DNA of 64,000 nt from Rhizobium sp. FY34 (GTDB lineage Bacteria > Pseudomonadota > Alphaproteobacteria > Rhizobiales > Rhizobiaceae). Made by a program: the position numbers and the translations under genes. The notes beneath the pieces were generated by a model. That model had not been told where the DNA came from, did not search any database, and was given only the letters and a program-made list of their open reading frames with translations. Shown here one piece after another: positions 16,402 through 24,786 of this stretch (its first letter is position 1; each line of letters opens with the position of its first letter). The stretch lies in contig NZ_STFZ01000005.1 in assembly GCF_005222845.1 (NCBI RefSeq), positions 62,001 to 126,000 on the forward strand. Direction: 5' to 3'.

Positions 16402-17499
16402 CTATTCGGCAGCGCTTGCAGCGCGCGGGCCCTGCGTTTCGATTGCCCTGCCCACCTTCGCCGGCCCTGTTGAGGAGCGCTCGACAAGATGGCAGGCAAG
16501 CTCGATGCGCCGGGCGGGATTGACGCGACCGGCCATGCTATCGCTCAACAGATCCAGCGCCGCCGCCCCCATTTCGCGCATCGGCAGGTGCATGGTGGTG
16601 AGCGGCGGATTGACGAAAGCCGCCTGCGGCAGGTCGTCCATGCCGACCACCGAGACATCGCTCGGCACAGAGAGACCCGCCTTTTGCACCGCCATGATGG
16701 CGCCGACGGCAAGGCTGTCGCCTGCCGTAACGACGGCGGTAAAATCGCACCCGCGCGTTGAAAGCCGGGCAGATACCGCCTGGGTGGCGAGTTCCGGCAA
16801 CCAGTCATCGACTGAGACAATCATATCGTCGCGCACCGGCAAGCCGGCAGCCCGCAGGGCATCATGGAAGCCTTCGCGCCGATGCTCGATGGTGCGGCGG
16901 CCGGGCCGCATCAGAAACAGAATATCGCGGTGGCCAAGCCGGATCAGGTGATCGGTCGCCAGCCGCGCTGCCGAACGGTTGCAGGGCGTGACGCTGGAAA
17001 GCCGCATCAGCGGGTCATGGCCATTGAGCAGGATGACCGGCTTTTCGAAGTCGCGGGTCGCCGCCAGCATGGATTCGTCATCCACTGTCAGAAACAGCAG
17101 GCCTGCCGTTTCCGGGTCCTGGCGTGCCTCCATAAGCAGTTGCGTCTCGTCTTCGCGGTCGGCAACCGCCCGCGTGACGATCTGCAGACCGAGCGCTGCG
17201 GCCCGCTCGTTCAGGCCCTCCAGCACGTAAAGCGTGAACTGGTTGCGCACATAATCGATCATTGCTGCACTGGAGGCGGCCAGGATCACCTTGCGGCCAG
17301 CAAGGGCGGCAGGAACCGCATAATTGACCTGTTTTGCCGCCGCCAGCACCCGTTCGCGCAATTCGGGCCGCACGCCTTTTTCGCCGGCAAGCGCGCGCGA
17401 TGCGGTGCTCAAGGACACGCCGCAACGTTCCGCGACATCCTCCAGCGTCGTTCGTCGGCTCTTCTTGGCGCGTTTGCCAGGTATGGGCTTGATGGTCAT
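16402..17499 (-). CDS. LacI-family transcriptional regulator
   Basis: The 365-residue regulator has an N-terminal helix-turn-helix plus hinge helix (TTLEDVAERCGVSLSTASRAL then VPAALAGRK) and a periplasmic-binding-protein-like sugar domain ending VGMDDLPQAAFVNPPLTTMHLP. The ATG at 17499 has CGGAG seven bases upstream; an upstream in-frame ATG at 17547 would place it within the putative operator. It is divergent from the GH105 operon, and a perfect CG-centred palindrome lies in between. It most likely represses itself and the GH105-to-ATPase operon until a sugar from that pathway binds. Confidence 0.93.
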   Translation of the reverse strand: MTIKPIPGKRAKKSRRTTLEDVAERCGVSLSTASRALAGEKGVRPELRERVLAAAKQVNYAVPAALAGRKVILAASSAAMIDYVRNQFTLYVLEGLNERAAALGLQIVTRAVADREDETQLLMEARQDPETAGLLFLTVDDESMLAATRDFEKPVILLNGHDPLMRLSSVTPCNRSAARLATDHLIRLGHRDILFLMRPGRRTIEHRREGFHDALRAAGLPVRDDMIVSVDDWLPELATQAVSARLSTRGCDFTAVVTAGDSLAVGAIMAVQKAGLSVPSDVSVVGMDDLPQAAFVNPPLTTMHLPMREMGAAALDLLSDSMAGRVNPARRIELACHLVERSSTGPAKVGRAIETQGPRAASAAE

Positions 17500-17538
17500 C
17501 TGTGAACTCCGAGCCCGCAAGCTGCAAGAAATTTTCAG

Positions 17539-17548
17539 ATTGCGCAAT
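17539..17548. promoter_or_regulatory. LacI-type operator palindrome
   Basis: ATTGCGCAAT is a perfect 10-base palindrome with the central CG step typical of LacI-family operators. It sits 40 bases upstream of the LacI start and 69 bases upstream of the GH105 start, the only such site in the 117-base divergent gap. Binding by the adjacent LacI protein is inferred. Confidence 0.55.
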
Positions 17549-17616
17549 GTTTTTCAGCGTGGCTTGATGCTTGCCAAGAAAGCCGCTCGGGAGAAGCGGC
17601 CGCATGGGAGGACTGC

Positions 17617-18717
17617 ATGACCCTGAATGGTTCCGCCATTCTTGCCGATCTTGATCGGCTGGTCGCCGGCATGACCGGCCTGAAACATGATGGCCGGTTC
17701 CACGAGCCCAATCTCGACGGCACGGCAGGCGACTACATATCCTTCGACAGCTGGGAATGGCCGCAGGGCGTTGGTCTCTATGGCATGATCCGCCTTTGGC
17801 AGATCACCGGTCGCGACGACCTGAAGGTGATGATAGAGGCCTGGTACGACAGGCAAATTGCGGCCGGCCTGCCCGGTCTCAATGTCAACACGACAGCGCC
17901 GATGCTCGGCCTCTCCGTTCTCTGGCGCCAGACACGCGACCCGCGCTGGAAGGCCCCGCTCGACCAATGGGCAGACCGGGTGATGGCCGAAATGGGCCGC
18001 ACCGAGGAAGGCGCCTTCGAGCACCACGTTTCCGACAAGGTCAATGACGGCGAACTGTGGGACGACACGCTCTACATGGTCGCGCTGTTTCTCGCCTCCT
18101 ATGGCCAAGCAAGCGGCAGGCGTGAGTTGGTGGATGAAGCCGCCCGCCAGTTTCTCGTGCATGCCCGCTATCTCTGCGACATCGAAACCGGTCTCTGGTT
18201 CCATGGCTGGACCTTTAACGGGCGGCACAATTTTGCCCGTGCACGCTGGGCGCGCGGCAATGCCTGGATCACTGCCGGAATTCTCGACCTCTTCGATCTG
18301 GCCACACTTCCCCAGCCGATCAAGGACTTCCTGCTCGGCGTGCTGACAGCGCAGGTGAATGCACTTTTGCCACTGCAGGCGGCAAGCGGCGCCTGGCGCA
18401 CCCTGCTCGACGATCCGACATCCTACGAGGAAACCTCGGCAACGGCCGGCATCGGCTATGGCCTTCTGAAGGGCTACCGGCTGGGGCTTGGCACGCCGGC
18501 CTGGCGCGAGGCGGGCCTGAAGGCGGTGGAATTCGTCATGCGCAATATCGATGAGACGGGCACGGTGCTGAACGTCTCCTATGGCACACGCATGGGCCAT
18601 GACCTGCAATTTTACCGCGACATTCCGATCCAGCCCACAGGCTATGGCCAGGCGCTGTCGATCCTCTGCCTATCGGAAGCGCTGTCGCATGTCGATGCAA
18701 GAGTGGCGGCGGCATGA
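17617..18717 (+). CDS. GH105 unsaturated rhamnogalacturonyl/uronyl hydrolase
   Basis: The 366-residue alpha/alpha-barrel protein has the family-105 motif GELWDDTLYM (residues 145-153), with the catalytic aspartate most likely at D150, plus WARGNAWITAGIL, YEETSATAGIGYGLLKGYR and a C-terminal QPTGYGQALSILCLSEAL. These YteR/YesR-like enzymes remove the unsaturated uronic acid left at the non-reducing end by pectin or rhamnogalacturonan lyases, by hydrating its double bond. There is no signal peptide, so it acts in the cytoplasm on imported oligomers. It starts an operon that runs through the importer ATPase at 25881. Its stop overlaps the 20-codon ORF that follows. Confidence 0.9.
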   Translation: MTLNGSAILADLDRLVAGMTGLKHDGRFHEPNLDGTAGDYISFDSWEWPQGVGLYGMIRLWQITGRDDLKVMIEAWYDRQIAAGLPGLNVNTTAPMLGLSVLWRQTRDPRWKAPLDQWADRVMAEMGRTEEGAFEHHVSDKVNDGELWDDTLYMVALFLASYGQASGRRELVDEAARQFLVHARYLCDIETGLWFHGWTFNGRHNFARARWARGNAWITAGILDLFDLATLPQPIKDFLLGVLTAQVNALLPLQAASGAWRTLLDDPTSYEETSATAGIGYGLLKGYRLGLGTPAWREAGLKAVEFVMRNIDETGTVLNVSYGTRMGHDLQFYRDIPIQPTGYGQALSILCLSEALSHVDARVAAA

Positions 18718-18776
18718 CCGGCGAAACCAAAAACTATCATGATGTGGCACCCGTGGCCGTGGCGGATCTGAAATGA
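18714..18776 (+). CDS. 20-codon bridging ORF with ATGA overlaps at both ends
   Basis: An ATG at 18714 overlaps the GH105 stop (ATGA). The frame MTGETKNYHDVAPVAVADLK ends in TGA that overlaps the ATG of the 824-residue gene (ATGA at 18773-18776). The peptide is unremarkable: no membrane segment and no motif. The two exact overlaps suggest that its main role is to carry ribosomes from GH105 to the next gene, which has no strong Shine-Dalgarno of its own. It may alternatively be chance: ATGA overlaps are common and the ORF is short. Confidence 0.42.
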   Translation: MTGETKNYHDVAPVAVADLK

Positions 18777-21247
18777 GCACAGAACAGACCTGGATGAAGA
18801 AGCCCCTCAATGCCGGTGAGCCCGTGCGCTACTGGCAGCTTGGCGCGCTGATGGAAGAGCGTTTCGATACGCAGGACCAACCGATGAAGGGCGAGATGGA
18901 CCCCTTCTTCTTCCTCACCAAGCACAAGAACTTCATTCCGCACGAATATCCGTGCCGGACGATCTTTGCCGAAACCTTCCGCAACAAACGCCCGGATGTG
19001 CGCGGACGCTTCGAGGCGACCCGCTGGTGGCTGCCATTTTCCTCGCCGCGCGTCGATCTCTCCGGCTTCTGGTTTCGCCCCACACGGCTTGCCACCTGGG
19101 CCGGCACCCATCTGGAGGCGTCTGAGGCCGGCACGGCCAGAATTCGCCTTGGCACCTGCGGCGGTGCGATACTCTTCCTCAATGGCGAGGAAATCGGCTG
19201 GATGGCGCCCTATGGCCGCAATCTGGAAACCAGACAGGAGTTCGATCTGCCGCTGAAGGCCGGCCTCAACGAGATCACGCTGTTCTTCGATGATCTGGCC
19301 GAGCGCGACGCGCGCTATTTCTACCAGTTCGACTATCTGTCGGGACCGGCTGTGAATGTTGCTGTTCCGGTGCCGGTCGAAGGGTCGGTGGCCAACAGTA
19401 TCGAAGCGGCACTTGAGGGCATGCATCTCGATCGCCCGGCCTATTTCTCCGGCGATATCACGCTGAAATTTGCAGAACCCCTGCCGGTTGCCGTCAAGGT
19501 CAATGTGGCGGTCGAGGGCGATTTCATGTCGCGCGAGCGCTTCGACCATGATTTCACGCTTGAAGCCGGTGCACTAAGCCTCAATCTCGGCCCCGCCGAG
19601 CAGGCGCCGGCCGATTTCCGCCATTTCCGCATCACGCTCGATGCTGGCGGCTTTGTCGCCGCCCGACCGCTTGGCGTTGAAATCTGCCATGCAGAGAGCC
19701 AGGGTGACGCGCCGGAGACGCTTAAAGAGCGTATCCGCGAAACGCTCGACGCCATTTCAGAACACTCCGAGCGCGACACGGTCTCGGCCTTTGCCCGCCT
19801 TGCCAGCGGGCGTGCCGGGCCTGAAACCGACGCGATCATCGAGGAAATCCTGCCGAGCATCGAGGATTGCCACGATTGCGCCGATTTCTCGCTGGTACCG
19901 CTCCTCTGGTCGCGCATGGTCTGGGGCGCCGATATCGGGGAAAAGACGCGCACCCGCATCGATAAGGCAATCCTTGCCTATCGCTACTGGATGGATGAGC
20001 CGGGCAATGACGTGCAGTGGTACTTTTCTGAAAACCACGCGCTGCTCTTCCACACATCCTGCTATCTCGCCGGTCATCTTCTGCCGGAAGAGACCTTTAC
20101 CCGGTGCGGCCGCAAGGGTGCCGAGCAGTCGCGGATCGGTGCCGCCCGCGTGCGCACCTGGCTCGACCATTTCGAACACTTCGAAATGGCGGAATTCAAT
20201 TCGGCGCCCTATTTCCCGATCGATCTGAAGGGCCTGACCGCACTTGCCGCCCTGTCGCCCGATACCGATATTGCCGAGCGCGCCAAGGCTGGCATCGTGC
20301 GGCTGTGTGAAATCGTTGCGCGCTCTGCCCATCACGGCATGCTGACGGCAGCTCAAGGGCGGTCTTATGAGCACACGCTCTGCGCCGGACGTTCGCTGGA
20401 ATTGTCGGGCCTTGCCCGTCTTCTCTGGGGCAAGGGCTGGTATGGAAGGCGTGTGCATGCCTTGCCACAAATGGCCGTATGCCTGCGTGATCATGGACTG
20501 ACTATTCCGCAAGAACTGCAATCGATCGCCGACCACCGGCGCGAGGCGCATCAGGAATGGCGGTTTGCGCAAGGCGAAAACAGTTTTGCCGCACTTTACC
20601 ACTACAAGGGCCAGCATTTCGCCATGGGATCGGCCGTCCATTATCGCTGGGGCGATTGGGGCTATCAGGAAACCGTGCTGCATCTGCGCATCGGCGAGAA
20701 ACCGGAAGCCACCATTTTCATCAATCATCCGGGCGAGATCATCCAGCTCGGCTATGGCCGCCCGTCCTATTGGGGCGGTTGCGGAACAGTGCCACGGGTG
20801 CAACAGTATCGCGGCCTCACAGTCGTCGATTTTGCCCTGCACGAGGACCAGCCGGAATTTTCGCATGCCTGGTTCCCGCAAGCGGAATTCGAGGAAAGCC
20901 GCGTTTCGGGCCACATGGCCTTGGCTCGCAGCGGCAAGGGCGTGGCACTTCTGATCGGCAGCGGCACGCTTCAGCCGGTAGACCATGGCCCATCCGCCGG
21001 TGCCGAACTGCGCATTGCCGGCCGGCGCACGCGCTGGATCGTACGACTGACCGAGGGCGAGGACTTGAGTGCGGTGGAGGCGCGTTACGGTTCGCTTGCG
21101 GTCCAGGCCGGCGAGGACGGAACGTTTGTCATCGAAGATCCCGATTATGGCACCGTGCGGTTTAAGGCGGATGGTTCAGTGGAGGCTGAAGGCCGGATCA
21201 TCCGGCGCGCAGACTATACGGTCAAGGGCGAGGCAATCGACCTTTGA
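18773..21247 (+). CDS. Large cytoplasmic protein of unassigned family, probable oligosaccharide-active toroid enzyme
   Basis: I do not recognise a named family for this 824-residue protein. It has no signal peptide. Residues about 60-200 look like a jelly-roll accessory domain (VDLSGFWFRPTRLATWAGTHLEA, GGAILFLNGEEIGW). The middle (about 310-590) is helix-rich with paired aromatics and acidic residues, including YFSENHALLFHTSCYLAG, HFEHFEMAEFNSAPYFPIDLKG and LTAAQGRSYEHTLC. The rest is beta-rich (WGDWGYQETVLHLRIGEKPEATIFINHPGE, GYGRPSYWGGCGTVPRVQQY). An alpha/alpha toroid followed by a beta sandwich is the plan of several polysaccharide lyases and alpha-glycosidases. Sitting between GH105 and a sugar importer, it probably cuts the imported oligosaccharide. 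Chemistry and bond are unknown. Confidence 0.7.
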   Translation: MSTEQTWMKKPLNAGEPVRYWQLGALMEERFDTQDQPMKGEMDPFFFLTKHKNFIPHEYPCRTIFAETFRNKRPDVRGRFEATRWWLPFSSPRVDLSGFWFRPTRLATWAGTHLEASEAGTARIRLGTCGGAILFLNGEEIGWMAPYGRNLETRQEFDLPLKAGLNEITLFFDDLAERDARYFYQFDYLSGPAVNVAVPVPVEGSVANSIEAALEGMHLDRPAYFSGDITLKFAEPLPVAVKVNVAVEGDFMSRERFDHDFTLEAGALSLNLGPAEQAPADFRHFRITLDAGGFVAARPLGVEICHAESQGDAPETLKERIRETLDAISEHSERDTVSAFARLASGRAGPETDAIIEEILPSIEDCHDCADFSLVPLLWSRMVWGADIGEKTRTRIDKAILAYRYWMDEPGNDVQWYFSENHALLFHTSCYLAGHLLPEETFTRCGRKGAEQSRIGAARVRTWLDHFEHFEMAEFNSAPYFPIDLKGLTALAALSPDTDIAERAKAGIVRLCEIVARSAHHGMLTAAQGRSYEHTLCAGRSLELSGLARLLWGKGWYGRRVHALPQMAVCLRDHGLTIPQELQSIADHRREAHQEWRFAQGENSFAALYHYKGQHFAMGSAVHYRWGDWGYQETVLHLRIGEKPEATIFINHPGEIIQLGYGRPSYWGGCGTVPRVQQYRGLTVVDFALHEDQPEFSHAWFPQAEFEESRVSGHMALARSGKGVALLIGSGTLQPVDHGPSAGAELRIAGRRTRWIVRLTEGEDLSAVEARYGSLAVQAGEDGTFVIEDPDYGTVRFKADGSVEAEGRIIRRADYTVKGEAIDL

Positions 21248-21295
21248 GCGAAACCGGGCGGGTGGAGGACCTGCCCTTTTGGAGGAGGAAAGACC

Positions 21296-22558
21296 ATGGC
21301 ATTGAAATCGCTTCTTGCGGCATCGGCGCTTACGCTGATGACAACCACGGCCCATGCCGGCGACGTTCGCATCATGTGGTATTCCGACGGCATCGAGGGC
21401 GAGGTCTTCCAGGATCTCGTCAGCCGGTTCATGAAGGACAATCCCGGTATCAACGTCATCGTCGACAATGTTGCCTATAGCGTCATCAAGGAGCAGCTGC
21501 CCGTGCAGCTGGAAGCCGGCAACGGGCCAGACATTGCCCGTGTCACGGCGATCAAGGACCTTGCCAAGCATTGGCTGGATCTGCGTCCGCTCGTCTCCAA
21601 CGCCGCCTATTGGGACGAGAATTTCGGCGCCAATGCCGACTGGATGCGGCCCGATGGTTCCAACCAGATTTCCGGCTTCATGACGCAGCTGACGCTGACC
21701 GGCGGCTTTGCCAACAAGACGCTGTTCGAGCAGGCCGGCGTTGCCCTGCCCGGCCCCAAGGCCACCTGGGCGGAATGGGCCGCCGCCGCCAAGAAGGTCG
21801 CAGCCAGCCAGCAGATCCCCTATCCCATGGCGCTGGACCGTTCCGGCCACCGCATCACCGCCCCCAACATCTCCTATGGCGCAAATTATGTCGGCGCAGA
21901 TGGCAAGCCAGCCAAGCTCGATGCGGGCGCCAAGGCCTATCTCGGCCAGTTCATCGGCTGGACCAAGGATGGTACCATGTCGAAGGATGTCTGGGTCTCG
22001 GCCGCCGGCCAGTCCTACCGGGCAGCAGCAGATGATTTCATCAATGGCCAGGTTGCCTTCTACTATGCCGGTTCGTGGCAGATCCCGAACTTCGCCAAGA
22101 AGATCGGCAGCAATTTCGATTGGGTGGCAACCGGCAGCCCCTGCGGGCCGACATCCTGTACCGGCCTTCCCGGCGGCGCGGCTCTGGTGGCGGTGAAATA
22201 CACCAAGAACCCGAAGGATGTTGCCAAGGTGATGGAGTATCTCTCCAGCGAAACCGTGGTGAAGGAATTCTCCGAGCGCACGCTGTTCTTGCCGGCGCAC
22301 AAGGGCGTTATCGCCAAGGGTGTCAGCTTCAAGAGCGATAGCCAGCTGGTGAAGGATGCGCTGAATACCTTTGTCGGCGCTAGCAAATCGACGGCCGATG
22401 CCGCGCAGAAAATGCCCGGCTGGCGCTGGTCCGACACATTGTACGGCGCCATCGTCACCCGCACCGCCCAGGCGGTGGCCGGTGAAATGACGGCAGAGGA
22501 AGCCTTTACCCGCATCGACAGCGATGTGGCCGACAAGGTGAAGGCCTCCGGTCTCTGA
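21296..22558 (+). CDS. Family-1 extracellular sugar-binding protein
   Basis: The 420-residue protein has a Sec signal peptide (ALKSLLAASALTLMTTTAHA, cleavage before GDVRI) and a family-1 carbohydrate-binding fold: IMWYSDGIEGEVFQDLVSRF, LEAGNGPDIARVTAIKDLAK and the hinge region NGQVAFYYAGSWQIPNFAKK. It should deliver an oligosaccharide to the permeases downstream. A pair of cysteines (SPCGPTSC) near residue 285 could form a disulfide. A hairpin follows the gene, as for the other two carbohydrate-type binding-protein genes here. Confidence 0.93.
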   Translation: MALKSLLAASALTLMTTTAHAGDVRIMWYSDGIEGEVFQDLVSRFMKDNPGINVIVDNVAYSVIKEQLPVQLEAGNGPDIARVTAIKDLAKHWLDLRPLVSNAAYWDENFGANADWMRPDGSNQISGFMTQLTLTGGFANKTLFEQAGVALPGPKATWAEWAAAAKKVAASQQIPYPMALDRSGHRITAPNISYGANYVGADGKPAKLDAGAKAYLGQFIGWTKDGTMSKDVWVSAAGQSYRAAADDFINGQVAFYYAGSWQIPNFAKKIGSNFDWVATGSPCGPTSCTGLPGGAALVAVKYTKNPKDVAKVMEYLSSETVVKEFSERTLFLPAHKGVIAKGVSFKSDSQLVKDALNTFVGASKSTADAAQKMPGWRWSDTLYGAIVTRTAQAVAGEMTAEEAFTRIDSDVADKVKASGL

Positions 22559-22576
22559 TCTTTCCTGCGCTATGGC

Positions 22577-22611
22577 TGGCCGCCCTCCCTTCGATGCTTC
22601 GGGGGCGGCCA
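22577..22611 (+). promoter_or_regulatory. Hairpin after the sugar-binding-protein gene
   Basis: TGGCCGCCC (22577-22585) pairs with GGGCGGCCA (22603-22611) around a 17-base loop, 19 bases past the stop codon. No T tract follows, so it is more likely an mRNA-stabilising or partial-termination element than a full terminator. Confidence 0.5.
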
Positions 22612-22669
22612 TGCCTTTGATCCTGCGCGCCCGGCAGATGGGCGCCCCGACGCCTGAAGGAAGATGGCC

Positions 22670-23725
22670 ATGGCCCCATCCGGTTCCCCCAAAGGTTCAC
22701 TCGAACCGAAAGCATCCGCAAGCCCGATGGACAGGCTGGCAGGCCTTGCCCTTGCCCCGGTGCATCTGATCATGGGACTGGCGGACAAACCCTTGCGCGC
22801 CTGGCAGAAACGCACGGGCATTGGCGGCATGGCGCTGTTTTTCCTCGCGCCCAACATGCTGATCTTCGGCATGTTCGTGCTTTTGCCGATCGTCATCAAC
22901 ATCGTCTATTCGCTGACCGGTGGCACGGCGCTGTTTCTCTCGGAACGCAGCTTTGTCGGGCTTGATCAGTACCGCCAGCTGTTTAACTGCGCAAACTACC
23001 TGGATGCCATGACCTGCCAGGAGGATGCCTTCTGGACCTCCCTCGACAACACGTTCTGGTTCGTCGTGCTGCAGGTGACACTGATGATCCTTGCCTCGCT
23101 GATCACCGCGCTGATCCTCAACCGGGAACTGGCGGCCCGCTCCTTCTGGCGCGCGGTCTTCTTCTTTCCCGTGCTTCTGTCGCCGGTCGTTGTCGGGCTC
23201 ATCTGGAAATGGATCCTGCAGCGTCAGGGCCTGTTGAATTTCACCCTTCTGCCCTTCGGCTTTGAGCCCCACACATGGCTATCCGATCGCGGTTTTGCCT
23301 TTGGCGCGGCGGTCGGCGTATCGATCTGGGCGCATATGGGCTTTTATACGCTGATCCTGCTTGCAGGCTTGCAGGCGATCCCGAAGGATCTCTATGAGGC
23401 GGCCCAGATGGATGGCACCAGACCTGCCCGCATTTTCTGGCGCATCACGCTGCCGCTTCTGATGCCGAACCTGCTGGTCGTCGTGGTTCTGGCGCTGATC
23501 AAGGCCGTACAGGTGTTTGATGAAGTCTTCATCCTCACCGGCGGCGGACCGGGCACCAGTACGCTGTTTCTCACGCAATATATCTACGAAACGGGCTTCG
23601 TATCACAGCCACGCAATGCCGGCCTGGCCGCCGCCGCCTCCATTCTGATGGGGCTTGTTCTGGTGGTGCTGACGCTGATCCAGCTTGGCGTGGGCCGCAA
23701 AAACGAAGCCAAGGGGAAACGCTGA
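22670..23725 (+). CDS. Sugar ABC transporter permease, MalF/UgpA type
   Basis: The 351-residue permease has a hydrophilic N-terminal 40 residues, then spans starting MALFFLAPNMLIFGMFVLLPIVINIVYS and an EAA loop (YEAAQMDGTRPARIFWRITLPLL), ending GGPGTSTLFLTQYIYETGF as in MalF-type subunits. The ATG at 22670 is preferred to 22664 because GAAGGAAG abuts the earlier one. A periplasmic insert with two cysteines (FNCANYLDAMTCQED) is unusual for this family. Its stop overlaps the next start (TGATG). Confidence 0.92.
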   Translation: MAPSGSPKGSLEPKASASPMDRLAGLALAPVHLIMGLADKPLRAWQKRTGIGGMALFFLAPNMLIFGMFVLLPIVINIVYSLTGGTALFLSERSFVGLDQYRQLFNCANYLDAMTCQEDAFWTSLDNTFWFVVLQVTLMILASLITALILNRELAARSFWRAVFFFPVLLSPVVVGLIWKWILQRQGLLNFTLLPFGFEPHTWLSDRGFAFGAAVGVSIWAHMGFYTLILLAGLQAIPKDLYEAAQMDGTRPARIFWRITLPLLMPNLLVVVVLALIKAVQVFDEVFILTGGGPGTSTLFLTQYIYETGFVSQPRNAGLAAAASILMGLVLVVLTLIQLGVGRKNEAKGKR

Positions 23726-24777
23726 TGGGCAATGCAAGGGGCTTCCTCACCCGCCGCAAGGGCGGCAAGGGCTGGCACTGGACCGATATCGTCACCTGGG
23801 TCTGGCTGATCGGCGGCCTGATCGTCATGTTCGGACCGGCCGTCTGGCTCACCTTCTCCTCCTTCAAGACACCGGCCGCACTGGCCGAGTTTCCGCCAAG
23901 CATCCTGCCTTACGTGACACAACAGGTGAAAGTGGATGGCTATGAGAAACCGCTTGCGCTGTTTGAGGCGAAAATGCCGGATGGCTCGACACAGGTTCTG
24001 GCAGAAGTGCGCCGCGTCGGCATTGTCGCCCAGATGGTCGATCCGAAAGCGCCGGGCCAGATCATCCGCGTCAATATTGCGGATCGTCAGCCGGTGCGGG
24101 AAATCGCCTTTGCGACGGAAAACTACACAAAGCCCTTTACCCAGTTCGATTTCGTCCAGTATCTGTGGAACTCCGTCTTCGTCACGGTCACGGCCACGCT
24201 GATCACCCTCATCGTCAATTCCATGGCGGCATTCGCCCTGTCGAAATACGAGTTCAAGGGCCGCAATGCCGCCATGCTGGTGATCCTCGCCACACTGATG
24301 GTGCCGCTTTCGGTCATCCTCGTGCCGCTCTATTCGATCATCTCGACGGTCGGCCTGTTCAACAATCTCTGGGGCGTCATTCTGCCGACGGTAGCGACAC
24401 CGACCGGCGTTTTCATCCTGCGCCAGTATATGTTGACGATCCCTGACGAGTTGATCGATGCAGCCCGCATGGACAAGGCCTCGGAATGGCAGATCTACTG
24501 GCGCATCATCCTGCCGCTCACGGCACCGGCGCTGGCGGTGCTTGCCATCTTCTCGGTCGTCTGGCGCTGGAATGATTTTCTCTGGCCGCTGATCGTTCTG
24601 TCGCGGCGCGAACTTTACACGCTGCAGGTAGGCCTCAGCATCTATTCCGGCGAACTCAACGTTCAATGGCACTATATCCTGGCGATGACGGTGGTGACGA
24701 TGATCCCGGTCGTGCTGGTCTTCATCTTCCTGCAGCGCTTCATCACCACCGGCATTGCCGGCTCCGGGCTGAAATAG
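23725..24777 (+). CDS. Sugar ABC transporter permease, MalG/UgpE type, with long periplasmic insert
   Basis: The 350-residue permease is longer than common MalG-type subunits (about 280). About 100 residues between the first span (IGGLIVMFGPAVWLTFSSF) and the second (NSVFVTVTATLITLIVNSMAAFALS) form a hydrophilic periplasmic domain. The EAA loop is DELIDAARMDKASEWQIYWRIILPLT. Its start overlaps the stop of the MalF-type gene by one base, so the pair is translationally coupled. Confidence 0.92.
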   Translation: MGNARGFLTRRKGGKGWHWTDIVTWVWLIGGLIVMFGPAVWLTFSSFKTPAALAEFPPSILPYVTQQVKVDGYEKPLALFEAKMPDGSTQVLAEVRRVGIVAQMVDPKAPGQIIRVNIADRQPVREIAFATENYTKPFTQFDFVQYLWNSVFVTVTATLITLIVNSMAAFALSKYEFKGRNAAMLVILATLMVPLSVILVPLYSIISTVGLFNNLWGVILPTVATPTGVFILRQYMLTIPDELIDAARMDKASEWQIYWRIILPLTAPALAVLAIFSVVWRWNDFLWPLIVLSRRELYTLQVGLSIYSGELNVQWHYILAMTVVTMIPVVLVFIFLQRFITTGIAGSGLK

Positions 24778-24786
24778 GATCCGATC

